From: an uncultured Collinsella sp.
Lineage (GTDB): Bacteria; Actinomycetota; Coriobacteriia; Coriobacteriales; Coriobacteriaceae
Length of the DNA stretch: 26,133 bases
Direction: 5' to 3'
Assembly (NCBI GenBank): GCA_900541785.1
Contig: UQKY01000028.1
Location: 1 to 26,133, forward strand
Under the pieces are notes generated by a model. It did not search any database and was not told where the DNA came from. It was given only the letters and a program-made list of their open reading frames with translations. Position 1 is the stretch's first letter, and every line of letters begins with the position of its first letter. Below, one piece after another: positions 1 through 7,716 of the stretch. The translations under genes and the position numbers were made by a program.

Positions 1-8
1 AAAGGGCG

Positions 9-30
9 GAGGCGGGGCATGCCCCGCCTC
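9..30. terminator. 22-bp perfect palindrome, probable terminator
   Basis: GAGGCGGGGC-AT-GCCCCGCCTC is a perfect inverted repeat. It starts directly after a minus-strand TAA (31-33). Read on the minus strand it is followed by CGCCCTTT, a weak T-tract, so it most resembles a minus-strand terminator. On the plus strand there is no T-tract. Confidence 0.5.
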
Positions 31-156
31 TTACACCACATCTCTGTGCGCTACCGGGGTTGCGGCGAAAAGGGCTTGTTTTGATTGTTTGGAGCAGGCG
101 CGAGGCGCGGAAACGATGCCCGGAGCGGCTTGGAATTCATCCGTAGAGGTCTTCAT
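31..156 (-). CDS. Possible 41-residue small protein (doubtful)
   Basis: A short minus-strand frame starts at ATG (154-156) with MKTSTDEFQA and ends at TAA immediately before the palindrome at 9-30. I recognise no domain and no good ribosome binding site precedes the ATG. The only support is the stop codon abutting a terminator-like palindrome and codon use compatible with the neighbourhood. It could be a decayed gene end or chance. The rest of 31-271 holds no other gene that I can support. Confidence 0.15.
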   Translation of the reverse strand: MKTSTDEFQAAPGIVSAPRACSKQSKQALFAATPVAHRDVV

Positions 157-170
157 TGGCTGCGCCAGGA

Positions 171-210
171 GTATCCCTAGGTGCCGGTGCAAAAGGAGTG
201 TCCCTAACTG
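171..210 (-). repeat. Two GGGAyACTCC repeat units
   Basis: On the minus strand this stretch contains TTAGGGACACTCCTTTT followed by CCTAGGGATACTCCTGG. A third related copy, GTTGGGGACACTCC, lies at 24589-24602 on the plus strand. These look like members of a short dispersed intergenic repeat family. Confidence 0.45.
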
Positions 211-248
211 CCGCAGGGGGCGTCGGCCGTGGCCGACGCCCCCTGCGG
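211..248 (-). terminator. Strong hairpin downstream of the acyltransferase gene
   Basis: An 18-base perfect inverted repeat, starting CCGCAGGGGG and ending CCCCCTGCGG, encloses only GT. It sits 23 bases beyond the stop codon of the minus-strand acyltransferase gene, where a terminator is expected. There is no T-tract directly after it on either strand, so it may act in transcript stability or with Rho rather than as a classic intrinsic terminator. Confidence 0.55.
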
Positions 249-271
249 ATGTAAGCAGATTTGGCTGTGCG

Positions 272-2488
272 TTACTTGTCGGTGCCCAGCTTGTGTGGCT
301 TGTAGGCGAGGGCACTGACGAGCGCATCGGTGGCAGACTTGACGGCTGCCGGCTGCGGATCGTTGACGTGGTCCTCGGGGTGCACGGGCAGGTCCTTCTT
401 GACCGCATCGTGGATGAGATTGAGGTACTCGGCCACGCCGGTGGCCGACAGGTGCGTGCCGTCGCCGTCAAACAGGTCGTTGCGGTTGGCGCTGTACCCG
501 TACCAGTCGATAACGCGTACATTCTTGTAGCGCGTTGCGGCGTTGGCGATGGCCTGGTTCGTGGACCCGACCCACGGCTGCGGGCTACGCGTGTTTACAA
601 ACACGACAATACGCTGCTCGCCGGCGTCGGCCATGATTGCGTCGACCTGGGCGTCCGTTACCAAACCGTTGGTGCCCAGGGCAAAGACCACGATCTTGCC
701 GGCAAGGTTCTGCTGGATATAGCCCTCAAATGTCGCGCGGCCCGCATCAAACTGGCGGCCCTTTTCGGCATCGATATGGCTGTGTGGGAACACGCCGTCA
801 AAGGAATCAACGGCGCGCAGCGACACGGAGTCACCGATCATCAACAGGTCGTAGGAGCCATCGGGGAAGCCGTCGTTGTCCCTGTCGGTGTCGTCGGCCG
901 CCTGCTGGTCGGTGGGCGCGGTGTTTTTGGCTTCCTTGTTCAGAACTTCGGCGCCCTCGCCGCTCAGCGCAGACGTCTCGGGCACAAAGATCAGGCCGCC
1001 CAGCGCAACGACTAACACGACGGCGCAGGCTGCGCAGACAGGGACGTGCGCGCGCACCCAGTTGGCGGGCGTGGTGGTGCCATCGCGGAATTCGGCGACG
1101 GTGCGGCCGAAGGCGCCCTTCCTAAACGGCGTTTCGATAAAGCGATAGGAGCACTCGGCTACGGCGACCACCAGCAGCACCTGCAAAATGTACTGCCACC
1201 AGGGCGTATCGTTGATGTTGGCGACCGGGTTCATGAGCAGCAGCAGCGGATAGTGCCACAGGTAGATGCTGTACGAGCGCTTGCCAACCCACACGAGCGG
1301 CTCGGCGGACAGCGCGCGGGCAACCATTCCCTGGGGCTGCACACAAGCCGCGATGACCATGAGCGTGAGGATGGAGCATAACAGCGTGCCGCCGCGATAC
1401 TGGAACGCGGTGTAGCCGTTGGTGAGCGCGACCATGGCGGCAAGGCCAACCAGACCTACGACGCCCAACACATCGATGGATGCGGGCGAGGACCAAAAGC
1501 GCACGAGGGTGCTCGGCTGTGCCGGGGCGGTCTTGGCTGATTCGTCGGCCTTCTCGCCAGGTTTGCCCACGGCGTTCTTGCCGTGCTTGGCGGCGCCAGC
1601 CAGGCGATTGAGCCCCAAACGATGTGCGAGACGCACCGGCGCCAGGTCGCGATCGGGGATAAAGGCCATCCAGGCACCCAGTAGCAGCGAGAACACGCGG
1701 GTGTCGGTGCCGTAGTACACGCGGCTGGGGTCGGCGGCAGGGTTGTAAAGCACCATCATGGCGAGGGCAGATACCGCGGCAAGGCCCAGAACCACGCGGC
1801 GCGTGTTGGGCTTGCTCACATGCATGGATACCATGGCAAACAGTAGTGGCGGCCAAATCAGGTAGAACTGTTCCTCGATGGCTAGCGACCAGAAGTGCGT
1901 GAGCGGCGAGGGGTCGCCCAGGGCATTGAAGTACGAGACGTTTTGGGCAATCTGCCACCAGTTGTTGAAGAACAGCAGCGACGGCAGGATGTCGGGACGC
2001 ATCTTGGTGAGCATCACGTGGTTAAAGATGGTGCACAGCGCGCAGGTCACGAACACTACCGTTACCACGGCGGGGACCAGGCGACGGATGCGGCGGATCC
2101 AGAAGCTCTTAAGGTCGATGCGGCCGGTCTTAACGACTTCGTTGAGCAGCAAGCGCGTGATCAGATAGCCCGAAAGCACAAAGAAGATCGTGACGCCGAG
2201 CAGGCCGCCCTGAGCCCACGTGAGGTTAAGGTGATAGAGCACCACCGCGACGACGGCGAGCGTACGCAGACCGTCGAGCGCAGGAATGTAGCGGGACTTG
2301 GGGCGAGCGGGTGCCTGTTCTTTTGCGGCGCTGTTGGTGCGGGCGTCCTTGTTGGTGGGCGTTCGATGCGGGACCGGGCCGCGTCGCGACTCGCCAGTGC
2401 GGCGGTCGGCGCGCGGGCGTTCGTGCGGCGCCTGGTTATCGGGCGCGCGGCGCGGGCCGCGCGGGCTCGATTGTGGGAATTGTTCCAT
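272..2488 (-). CDS. Membrane acyltransferase with C-terminal SGNH domain (OafA/OatA type)
   Basis: This 738-residue protein transfers acyl groups, probably acetyl, to an extracellular polymer; peptidoglycan or surface glycan are the usual acceptors in this family. Residues 1-65 are a basic, proline- and arginine-rich cytoplasmic tail. The acyltransferase-3 membrane domain begins at RYIPALDGLRTLAVV with the catalytic-type His86 in VVLYHLNL, followed by FFVLSGYLI and SLAIEEQFYLIWPP, and has about ten membrane segments. An SGNH esterase/transferase domain follows: GDS with Ser554, ALGTNG, and DGTH with Asp676 and His679. This membrane-plus-SGNH architecture is that of OatA. An insert rich in Lys and Ala (about residues 295-325) splits two membrane segments. 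The ATG at 2486-2488 has only a weak GGAT upstream. The gene stands alone, divergent from the ribokinase gene. The acceptor polymer cannot be told from sequence. Confidence 0.9.
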   Translation of the reverse strand: MEQFPQSSPRGPRRAPDNQAPHERPRADRRTGESRRGPVPHRTPTNKDARTNSAAKEQAPARPKSRYIPALDGLRTLAVVAVVLYHLNLTWAQGGLLGVTIFFVLSGYLITRLLLNEVVKTGRIDLKSFWIRRIRRLVPAVVTVVFVTCALCTIFNHVMLTKMRPDILPSLLFFNNWWQIAQNVSYFNALGDPSPLTHFWSLAIEEQFYLIWPPLLFAMVSMHVSKPNTRRVVLGLAAVSALAMMVLYNPAADPSRVYYGTDTRVFSLLLGAWMAFIPDRDLAPVRLAHRLGLNRLAGAAKHGKNAVGKPGEKADESAKTAPAQPSTLVRFWSSPASIDVLGVVGLVGLAAMVALTNGYTAFQYRGGTLLCSILTLMVIAACVQPQGMVARALSAEPLVWVGKRSYSIYLWHYPLLLLMNPVANINDTPWWQYILQVLLVVAVAECSYRFIETPFRKGAFGRTVAEFRDGTTTPANWVRAHVPVCAACAVVLVVALGGLIFVPETSALSGEGAEVLNKEAKNTAPTDQQAADDTDRDNDGFPDGSYDLLMIGDSVSLRAVDSFDGVFPHSHIDAEKGRQFDAGRATFEGYIQQNLAGKIVVFALGTNGLVTDAQVDAIMADAGEQRIVVFVNTRSPQPWVGSTNQAIANAATRYKNVRVIDWYGYSANRNDLFDGDGTHLSATGVAEYLNLIHDAVKKDLPVHPEDHVNDPQPAAVKSATDALVSALAYKPHKLGTDK

Positions 2489-2581
2489 AAAACATCATCC
2501 AATGACGAGAATAATCAGCACATATTCATTGTAGCTGCCTGCTCCTGTGAATGCTTGCTGCTGGCGCAACCTCAAGGGCGC

Positions 2582-2611
2582 GTTCACATCAAAGTGAACT
2601 AAAGTTATAGA
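2582..2611 (+). promoter_or_regulatory. Promoter and palindromic operator for ribokinase operon
   Basis: The palindrome GTTCAC-N6-GTGAAC (2582-2599) overlaps a -35-like TTCACA (2583-2588), which is 17 bases from a -10-like TATAGA (2606-2611). A repressor bound there would block polymerase. No regulator gene adjoins the operon on this side, so the binding protein is unknown. The site also lies upstream of the divergent acyltransferase gene. Confidence 0.5.
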
Positions 2612-2674
2612 GGTGCGAAGGCGCGCAATCGACGGTCGACGGTGGGTGCAAGGCCCGCAGACGAGGAGGTTTCC

Positions 2675-3670
2675 ATGGCAGACAACGGCATTGTTGCGGT
2701 GTTCGGCAGCATGAACATGGACCTTTCGGTGGCGTGCGAGCGCATGCCGCGCGCGGGCGAGACCGTCGGTGGCAGTGGTTTTATCACCAACGCCGGTGGC
2801 AAGGGCGCTAACCAGGCCGTCGCCGCCGCGCGCATGGGTGCGCGCACGTGCATGATTGGCGCGGTCGGGTGCGATGCGTTTGGCGATGCGCTCGTGGCGG
2901 GGCTTCAGGATGCCGGCGTGGGCGTTGAGTTTGTGGCGCGTCGCGATGACGTGGAGACCGGTACCGCGACTATCATTCGCTGCGAGAGCGACAACCGCAT
3001 CGTGCTGTCGCCGGGCGCCAACCACGCGCTTGCGGGCGAGGATGTGGCCTGCGCCCTGCGTTGTCTGGTGGCCGATGAGCTCGACGGCGACGCCAGCGAT
3101 ATTGCCCCGGCTGCCGGAAGCGTCTTTATCGCCCAGGGCGAATGTGACCTTGCAGCGACGGCCGAGGCACTTGTTTGCGCTCACGAGCTGGGGTTCTATG
3201 CGGTTTTTAATCCAGCGCCTGCCTGTGAGTTGCCTGCGGAGGCCTGGCCTGCGGTCGACCTGGTCTGTCCCAACGAGACCGAATGCCAGGTGCTGACGGG
3301 CATCTTGCCCGCGGATGATGCGAGCTGCATCGCGGCGCTCAATGCCCTGCTCGCCAAGGGTGCCGGAGCTGCGGTCATCACGTTGGGCGGCGCCGGCTCG
3401 GTTACGCTCGGCGATGGTGGTGAGCTGCTGCGCATGCCGGCGCTTTCGAGCACGGTAGTCGATACCACGGCCGCGGGCGATACGTTTATCGGTGCGTTGG
3501 CAGCAGCTCGCCTAGAGGGCTTGCCGCTCTTTGAGTGCATGGCCACGGGTGCTCGCGCCTCGGCAGTGACGGTGTCGCGCCTGGGCGCTCAGCAGTCGAT
3601 TCCCACGCGAGCCGAAGTTGAGCGCGTGTTTGATTTAGACGATTTAGTACAAGACGGAGAAGCGGAGTAG
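2675..3670 (+). CDS. rbsK: Ribokinase (PfkB family)
   Basis: Ribokinase phosphorylates ribose at O5 with ATP, feeding the pentose phosphate pathway in the cytoplasm. The 331-residue protein has the family N-terminus FGSMNMDLSV, the PfkB signature GGKGANQAVAAARMGA (41-56) and the ATP/anion-hole motif with catalytic Asp269 in TTAAGDTFIGAL. The NMD motif near residue 14 is typical of ribokinase sugar binding. The start at ATG 2675 is chosen because GAGGAGG (2663-2669) precedes it at good spacing; an in-frame start at 2642 lacks one. The nucleoside hydrolase gene begins 4 bases after its stop, so the pair is almost certainly cotranscribed. Another PfkB sugar or nucleoside kinase remains possible, but the neighbour favours ribose. 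Confidence 0.88.
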   Translation: MADNGIVAVFGSMNMDLSVACERMPRAGETVGGSGFITNAGGKGANQAVAAARMGARTCMIGAVGCDAFGDALVAGLQDAGVGVEFVARRDDVETGTATIIRCESDNRIVLSPGANHALAGEDVACALRCLVADELDGDASDIAPAAGSVFIAQGECDLAATAEALVCAHELGFYAVFNPAPACELPAEAWPAVDLVCPNETECQVLTGILPADDASCIAALNALLAKGAGAAVITLGGAGSVTLGDGGELLRMPALSSTVVDTTAAGDTFIGALAAARLEGLPLFECMATGARASAVTVSRLGAQQSIPTRAEVERVFDLDDLVQDGEAE

Positions 3671-3674
3671 AACA

Positions 3675-4649
3675 ATGGCAACCAAGAAGCTGATCCTTGA
3701 TCTGGATATGGGTGTGGACGATGCGATGGCGCTTGCCTATGCCATTGCGAGCCCCGAGGTGGAGCTGGTGGGCATCACCACGTGCTTTGGCAACGTGCGC
3801 GTTGAGCAATCGGCGCACAACTGCCTGGCGGTGCTCGATTTGCTGGGTCGCCCCGAGGTTCCGGTGTACCTGGGCGCCGATCGTCCCATTAAGGCGACTG
3901 AGCCCTATACACCGCCGGCGTCCACCACGCTCATCCACGGCAAGAACGGCATTGGCGGGGCGAGCGTGCCCGCGTCGCCGTACGAGCCGGTGGGGGCGAC
4001 GTCGGCCGACGGTAACGCGGCAGTCGATTATCTGATTGATGCCGCGCGCACCTATGGCCCCGATCTAATCTACGTGGCGACCGGTCCGCTCTCCAACCTG
4101 GCACTTGCCTTGGAGCGCGATGCGGCGGCGATGATGTCTATCGGTCGCGTGGTCGTGATGGGCGGTGCGCTTACCGTGCCCGGAAACGTGAGCGCGGGCG
4201 CCGAGGCCAACATGGCAAGCGATCCCGAGGCGGCCGATGCCGTGCTGCGTTCGGGCCGCAAGCTCACTATGGTGGGTCTGGATGTGACGCATCGCGTGGT
4301 GCTCACGCGTCGCGACATTGCCGGCTGGACGGGTTCGGGCACCATGGCGGGCTGTGCGTTTGCGAGCATGGTCGAGCACTACATCGGTTCGTACGAGATG
4401 AACGCCCCCTACCTGGGTGGTTGTGCGCTGCACGATCCGCTGGCCGTTGCCGTGGCGATCGACCCCACGCTCGTGGGTGCGCTCGGCTGCAATCTGCGTG
4501 TTGATCTGCTGGGCGAGTATCGCGGCCGCACCATCTGCGATGAGCGTCGTGTGGCCGACCCCGACAAGGGCGCACTCGTGGCGCTGACCGTCGACGCCCC
4601 GCGCTTCCTGTCCGAGTTCAAGACGCGCATGGCCCGCGTCCTGGGCTAA
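3675..4649 (+). CDS. Inosine/uridine-preferring nucleoside hydrolase
   Basis: This enzyme hydrolyses the N-glycosidic bond of ribonucleosides to base and ribose. The 324-residue protein shows the family's calcium and ribose-binding motif DLDMGVDDA (9-17), where the usual DTD is DLD, then VATGPLSNLALAL, VVMGGALTVPGNV and AEANMASDPEAA, and the C-terminal CALHDPLAV with His253 and Asp254. Length is normal for the family. The start follows the ribokinase stop by 4 bases with AGCGGAG as binding site. With ribokinase upstream, the operon would turn salvaged nucleosides into ribose 5-phosphate. Base preference (purine or pyrimidine) is not deducible. A strong terminator follows. Confidence 0.88.
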   Translation: MATKKLILDLDMGVDDAMALAYAIASPEVELVGITTCFGNVRVEQSAHNCLAVLDLLGRPEVPVYLGADRPIKATEPYTPPASTTLIHGKNGIGGASVPASPYEPVGATSADGNAAVDYLIDAARTYGPDLIYVATGPLSNLALALERDAAAMMSIGRVVVMGGALTVPGNVSAGAEANMASDPEAADAVLRSGRKLTMVGLDVTHRVVLTRRDIAGWTGSGTMAGCAFASMVEHYIGSYEMNAPYLGGCALHDPLAVAVAIDPTLVGALGCNLRVDLLGEYRGRTICDERRVADPDKGALVALTVDAPRFLSEFKTRMARVLG

Positions 4650-4660
4650 ATGTTTTTCAC

Positions 4661-4699
4661 GCCCCGCCCCATGTAGTCAATTTGGGACGGGGCTTTTTT
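4661..4699 (+). terminator. Intrinsic terminator of the ribokinase operon
   Basis: The stem GCCCCGCCCCA/TGGGACGGGGC (one mismatch) has a 10-base loop and is followed by TTTTTT (4694-4699). The right side, TAGTCAATTTGGGACGGGG, recurs exactly in inverted orientation at 11265-11283 upstream of luxS. Confidence 0.85.
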
Positions 4700-4747
4700 A
4701 GCTACCGAGTAAATGTGCCCGTTGGGGGAATAGTCGTGCCACTTCGC

Positions 4748-4794
4748 TTGACAACAGGGTAAACTAGCTCATAAACATTTACTACTCTGTTTAG
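4748..4794 (+). promoter_or_regulatory. lacI-type gene promoter with probable autoregulatory half-sites
   Basis: TTGACA (4748-4753) is spaced 16 bases from CATAAA (4770-4775). GTAAAC (4759-4764) lies in the spacer, with ATTTAC (4777-4782) and CTGTTTAG (4787-4794) just downstream. The same half-site recurs upstream of the isomerase gene, so the repressor probably controls both. Confidence 0.55.
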
Positions 4795-4876
4795 ATTGAA
4801 TTTGCGGTCGTTTAGTTGTCGAGTCACGGGGCGGTCAGGCCACGATGCTCCGCCACGGCCGTTACTAGGGAGAACA

Positions 4877-5887
4877 ATGGCCAAAGCAAGTGTTCGCGAG
4901 ATCAGCCGCATCACCGGTTTTTCGCCTGCGACCGTGTCCAACGCGCTCAACCGTAAGCGCAGCGTGAGCGAGGAGACCGCCAAGGTCATCCTGGAGTGCG
5001 CACAATCGCTCGGCTACCAGCAGTCGACGCAGCTCGAGAGCATCCAGTTCGTGCTTGCGCGCAAGACGGGCGCCATCCTGGACGAGAGCACCTTCCATCC
5101 TGCGGTCATCGAGGGCGTGGAGCGTCAGGCGCGTCGCCACGGCATGAGCACGAGCTTTGTCTCGCTCGACTTTAGCGACCTGGACGCCGTGCGCCCGCAG
5201 GTTGAGGGTCTGATTGCCGATCCGGCCGCCGCTATCGTGCTGATGGGCACCGAGCTAGGCGAGGAAGACTACGCCTTGTTTGCCAACGCTGCCGCCCACC
5301 TGATCGTGCTCGATGGCTGGAGCGATCGTCAGTACTTCGATGCCGTAGTCATTGCCAACACCGATTCGGTGCTGCGTGCCGTGGACTACCTTATCGAGAA
5401 AGGTCACAAGCAAATCGGCTATCTGGCAGGCGACCTTCGCATCCGCAACTTTAAGGACCGCGAGCGCGGCTATCGCCAAGCGCTTGAGGATGCGGGCCTC
5501 GAGGCCAATCCGACGTGGCGCGTCACGCTGGGCACCACGCTCGAGGGTGCCTATCGCGACATGGGCGCGTGGCTCGACAGCGTCTCACGCGACGACCTGC
5601 CGACGGCTTTCTTTGCCGAGAACGACGTGCTCGCCGTAGGCGCCATGCGCGCGCTCAACGAGCACGGTATTCGCGTGCCCGAGGATGTTTCGATCATCGG
5701 CTTTGACGACCTGTCTTTGGGCGCCTTCTCCAACCCGCCGCTCACCACGGTGCACGTTCCCAAGCACGAGGTGGGCGAGATCGCGGTGCGCCGTCTGGTG
5801 GGCAACATCCGCAATCCCAAGAGCTATACCTGCAAGACGGCCGTGTCGACCTATTTTGTCGAGCGCCAGAGCGTGCGTGAAATCTAG
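4877..5887 (+). CDS. LacI-family transcriptional repressor
   Basis: This 336-residue protein has the LacI helix-turn-helix at residues 4-25 (ASVREISRITGFSPATVSNALN), the hinge to about residue 60, and a periplasmic-binding-protein-like effector domain. Typical landmarks are VDYLIEKGHKQIGYLAGDL, RERGYRQALEDAGL, AFFAENDVLAVGAMRALNEHGIRVPEDVSIIGFDDL and PPLTTVHVPKHEVGEIAVRRL. The start at ATG 4877 follows AGGGAG (4867-4872) and matches the usual MAxxSVREIS beginning. It is transcribed toward the isomerase-transketolase-kinase operon and is separated from it by its own terminator. Half-sites in both promoter regions suggest local control, with the effector probably being the sugar or its isomer or phosphate. 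Effector identity is not visible. Confidence 0.92.
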   Translation: MAKASVREISRITGFSPATVSNALNRKRSVSEETAKVILECAQSLGYQQSTQLESIQFVLARKTGAILDESTFHPAVIEGVERQARRHGMSTSFVSLDFSDLDAVRPQVEGLIADPAAAIVLMGTELGEEDYALFANAAAHLIVLDGWSDRQYFDAVVIANTDSVLRAVDYLIEKGHKQIGYLAGDLRIRNFKDRERGYRQALEDAGLEANPTWRVTLGTTLEGAYRDMGAWLDSVSRDDLPTAFFAENDVLAVGAMRALNEHGIRVPEDVSIIGFDDLSLGAFSNPPLTTVHVPKHEVGEIAVRRLVGNIRNPKSYTCKTAVSTYFVERQSVREI

Positions 5888-5952
5888 GCGGAACGGCGCC
5901 AGGCCTCAGAGCGGAAAAGTCCGCCAAAGGCAACCATACATAACGCTACCAA

Positions 5953-5979
5953 GAGGGGGTCCTTCGGGGCCCTCTTTTT
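5953..5979 (+). terminator. Intrinsic terminator after the LacI gene
   Basis: An 8-bp stem with UUCG tetraloop (GGGGGTCC-TTCG-GGGCCCTC, including GU pairs) is followed by TTTTTG. Confidence 0.85.
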
Positions 5980-6001
5980 GTTGCCCTTGTATGTTCAGAT
6001 T

Positions 6002-6118
6002 GTTTACATACCGTTTAGGCTGATTTCTCTACCGTCTACAGGTATTTCGCGCTAAACTTCTAAACAGAAGAGTAAAACATTTAGTAAACGGAACAAAACG
6101 AAACACACGCCTGTTTAC
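6002..6118 (+). promoter_or_regulatory. Array of GTTTA(C/G) half-sites upstream of the sugar operon
   Basis: Within 117 bases there are GTTTAC (6002-6007), CCGTTTAG (6011-6018), CTAAAC (6052-6057), CTAAACAG (6060-6067), GTAAAC (6084-6089) and GTTTAC (6113-6118). The same word and its complement occur in the LacI gene promoter. These are candidate operators for the adjacent LacI-family protein. No clear -35/-10 pair stands out, so the promoter position is not assigned. Confidence 0.5.
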
Positions 6119-6145
6119 TGAACATGTGATTAGGGGAGGACGTAC

Positions 6146-7546
6146 ATGGACAAGATCAAGCTCGGCTTTGTGCCCACGCGCCGCAGTATCTTTAGCGCGC
6201 CGGACGCAATCAAGTATCGCGGTCTGACGGCTGATCGCCTGCGCGAGATTGGCGTCGACATCGTGGATATCGATGACATCAATGACGAGGGCCTGCTGTT
6301 CGACGACAGCCATATCGAGCCTATCGTCAAGAAGTTCCGCGCCGAGGGCGTCGATGGCATCATGCTGTGCCATGCCAACTTTGGCACCGAGTACGTTTGC
6401 GCTCGCCTTGCCCGCGAGCTCGGCCTGCCCGTGCTACTGTGGGGCCCGCGCGACGAGCGCCCCGAGCCCGACGGCACCCGTCTGCGCGATAGCCAGTGCG
6501 GCCTGTTCGCCACCGGCAAGGTCCTGCGCCGCTTCCAGGTGCCCTTTACCTACATGACCAACTGCCGTCTGACCGACCCCGAGTTCGAGCGCGGCGTCTG
6601 GGACTTCCTGGCCGTGTGCAACGTGGTCAAGACCTTCAAGCACACCCGCATCCTGCAGATGGCCACCCGTCCGTTCGACTTCTGGTCGACCATGTGCAAC
6701 GAGGGCGAGCTGCTCGAGAAGTTCAACATCCAGCTTTCGCCCATTCCCATGACCGAGCTTGTCCAGGCCGTGCGCGACGCTCAGGCCGACGAGCAGGCCA
6801 TGACCGCCATGCTTGCCCACATCGCCGACAGCTTTGAGATCTGCATCCCCGAGGACAAGGTTCCCGCGGTCGCCGGTCTTGCCATCGCCATGAAGCGCCT
6901 GGTCGAGAAGTACGGCTGCAACGCCGGTGCCATTCAGTGCTGGAACGCCCTTCAGGACGAGCTGGGCATTATGCCCTGCGCCGCCAACGCCATCCTCAAC
7001 GAGATGGGTATCCCTATCGTCTGCGAAACCGACATCCACGGCGCCATCACCGCGCTCATGGTCGAGGCAGCCGATCTTGGCCGTCACCGCGGCATGTTCG
7101 CCGACTGGACCGTGCGCCATCCCGATAACGAGAACGGCGAGCTGCTGCAGCACTGCGGCCCCTGGCCCTGCAGCTGCGCGGCCGTCAAGCCCAAACTCAC
7201 CTACCCGCTGGCATTCGATCACCCCGGTGCGCTGACGGCCGAGGCCAAGCACGGTGACCTCACCCTTGCCCGCTTTGACGGCGACAACGGCGAGTACTCG
7301 CTGCTGCTGGGCAACGCCCGCGGCATCGACGGCCCGGCCGGCATGGGCACCTACCTGTGGGTCGAGGTCGAGAACCTCAAGCGCCTCGAGGCCAAGATCG
7401 TCGAGGGTCCCTACATCCACCACTGCGTCGCTATTCACGCCAACGTGGTGCCGGTGCTCTACGAGGCGTGCAAGTACATCGGCATCCAGCCCGACCTATA
7501 CGACCCTATTGAGCAGGACGTTAAAGCTTACCTGCGCGGTGAGTAG
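6146..7546 (+). CDS. L-fucose/L-arabinose isomerase-fold sugar isomerase
   Basis: The 466-residue protein belongs to the FucI/AraA isomerase superfamily, whose members interconvert aldoses and ketoses with a divalent metal. The N-terminal Rossmann-like half starts KIKLGFVPTRRSIFSAPDA and contains ILCHANFGTEYV-like text (MLCHANFGTE) and LLWGPRDERPEPDG. The C-terminal half carries the likely metal ligands: Glu294 in VCETDIHGAIT, Asp320 in MFADWTVRHP and His336 in LLQHCGPWPCSC, placed as in fucose isomerases. The start has GGGGAGGA (6134-6141). It heads the operon isomerase, transketolase A, transketolase B, FGGY kinase. The next gene follows after 170 bases that contain a structured palindrome. 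I propose a D-apiose-type substrate from context, but another pentose, tetrose or deoxy sugar would fit the family equally. Confidence 0.8.
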   Translation: MDKIKLGFVPTRRSIFSAPDAIKYRGLTADRLREIGVDIVDIDDINDEGLLFDDSHIEPIVKKFRAEGVDGIMLCHANFGTEYVCARLARELGLPVLLWGPRDERPEPDGTRLRDSQCGLFATGKVLRRFQVPFTYMTNCRLTDPEFERGVWDFLAVCNVVKTFKHTRILQMATRPFDFWSTMCNEGELLEKFNIQLSPIPMTELVQAVRDAQADEQAMTAMLAHIADSFEICIPEDKVPAVAGLAIAMKRLVEKYGCNAGAIQCWNALQDELGIMPCAANAILNEMGIPIVCETDIHGAITALMVEAADLGRHRGMFADWTVRHPDNENGELLQHCGPWPCSCAAVKPKLTYPLAFDHPGALTAEAKHGDLTLARFDGDNGEYSLLLGNARGIDGPAGMGTYLWVEVENLKRLEAKIVEGPYIHHCVAIHANVVPVLYEACKYIGIQPDLYDPIEQDVKAYLRGE

Positions 7547-7576
7547 GGTCGTGCCTACTTTGTAGCAACGAGCCGG

Positions 7577-7678
7577 CGCGCTACCACAGCACCCAACCTT
7601 GCGGTTCAAGCCGTCGCTTGCGTACCAAAGTACGCGGCGCTCCTCTTTCGCCGCAATCTTGGGCACTGTGGAAACGCG
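7577..7678. repeat. Structured palindrome element, copy 1
   Basis: Arms 7584-7604 and 7651-7671 (CCACAGC.../...CTGTGG) pair over 21 bases with mismatches only where the left arm has CC or CA and the right has TC or CA. CGCG (7577-7580 and 7675-7678) extends the stem. Inside lies a second hairpin, GCGTAC-CAAA-GTACGC (7620-7635). It separates the isomerase and transketolase A genes. Copies 2 and 3 are at 9501-9601 and 15681-15786. Confidence 0.75.
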
Positions 7679-7716
7679 GTGGCTTTGACTTTGGAATTTC
7701 CTGAAAGGAGTTTTTC

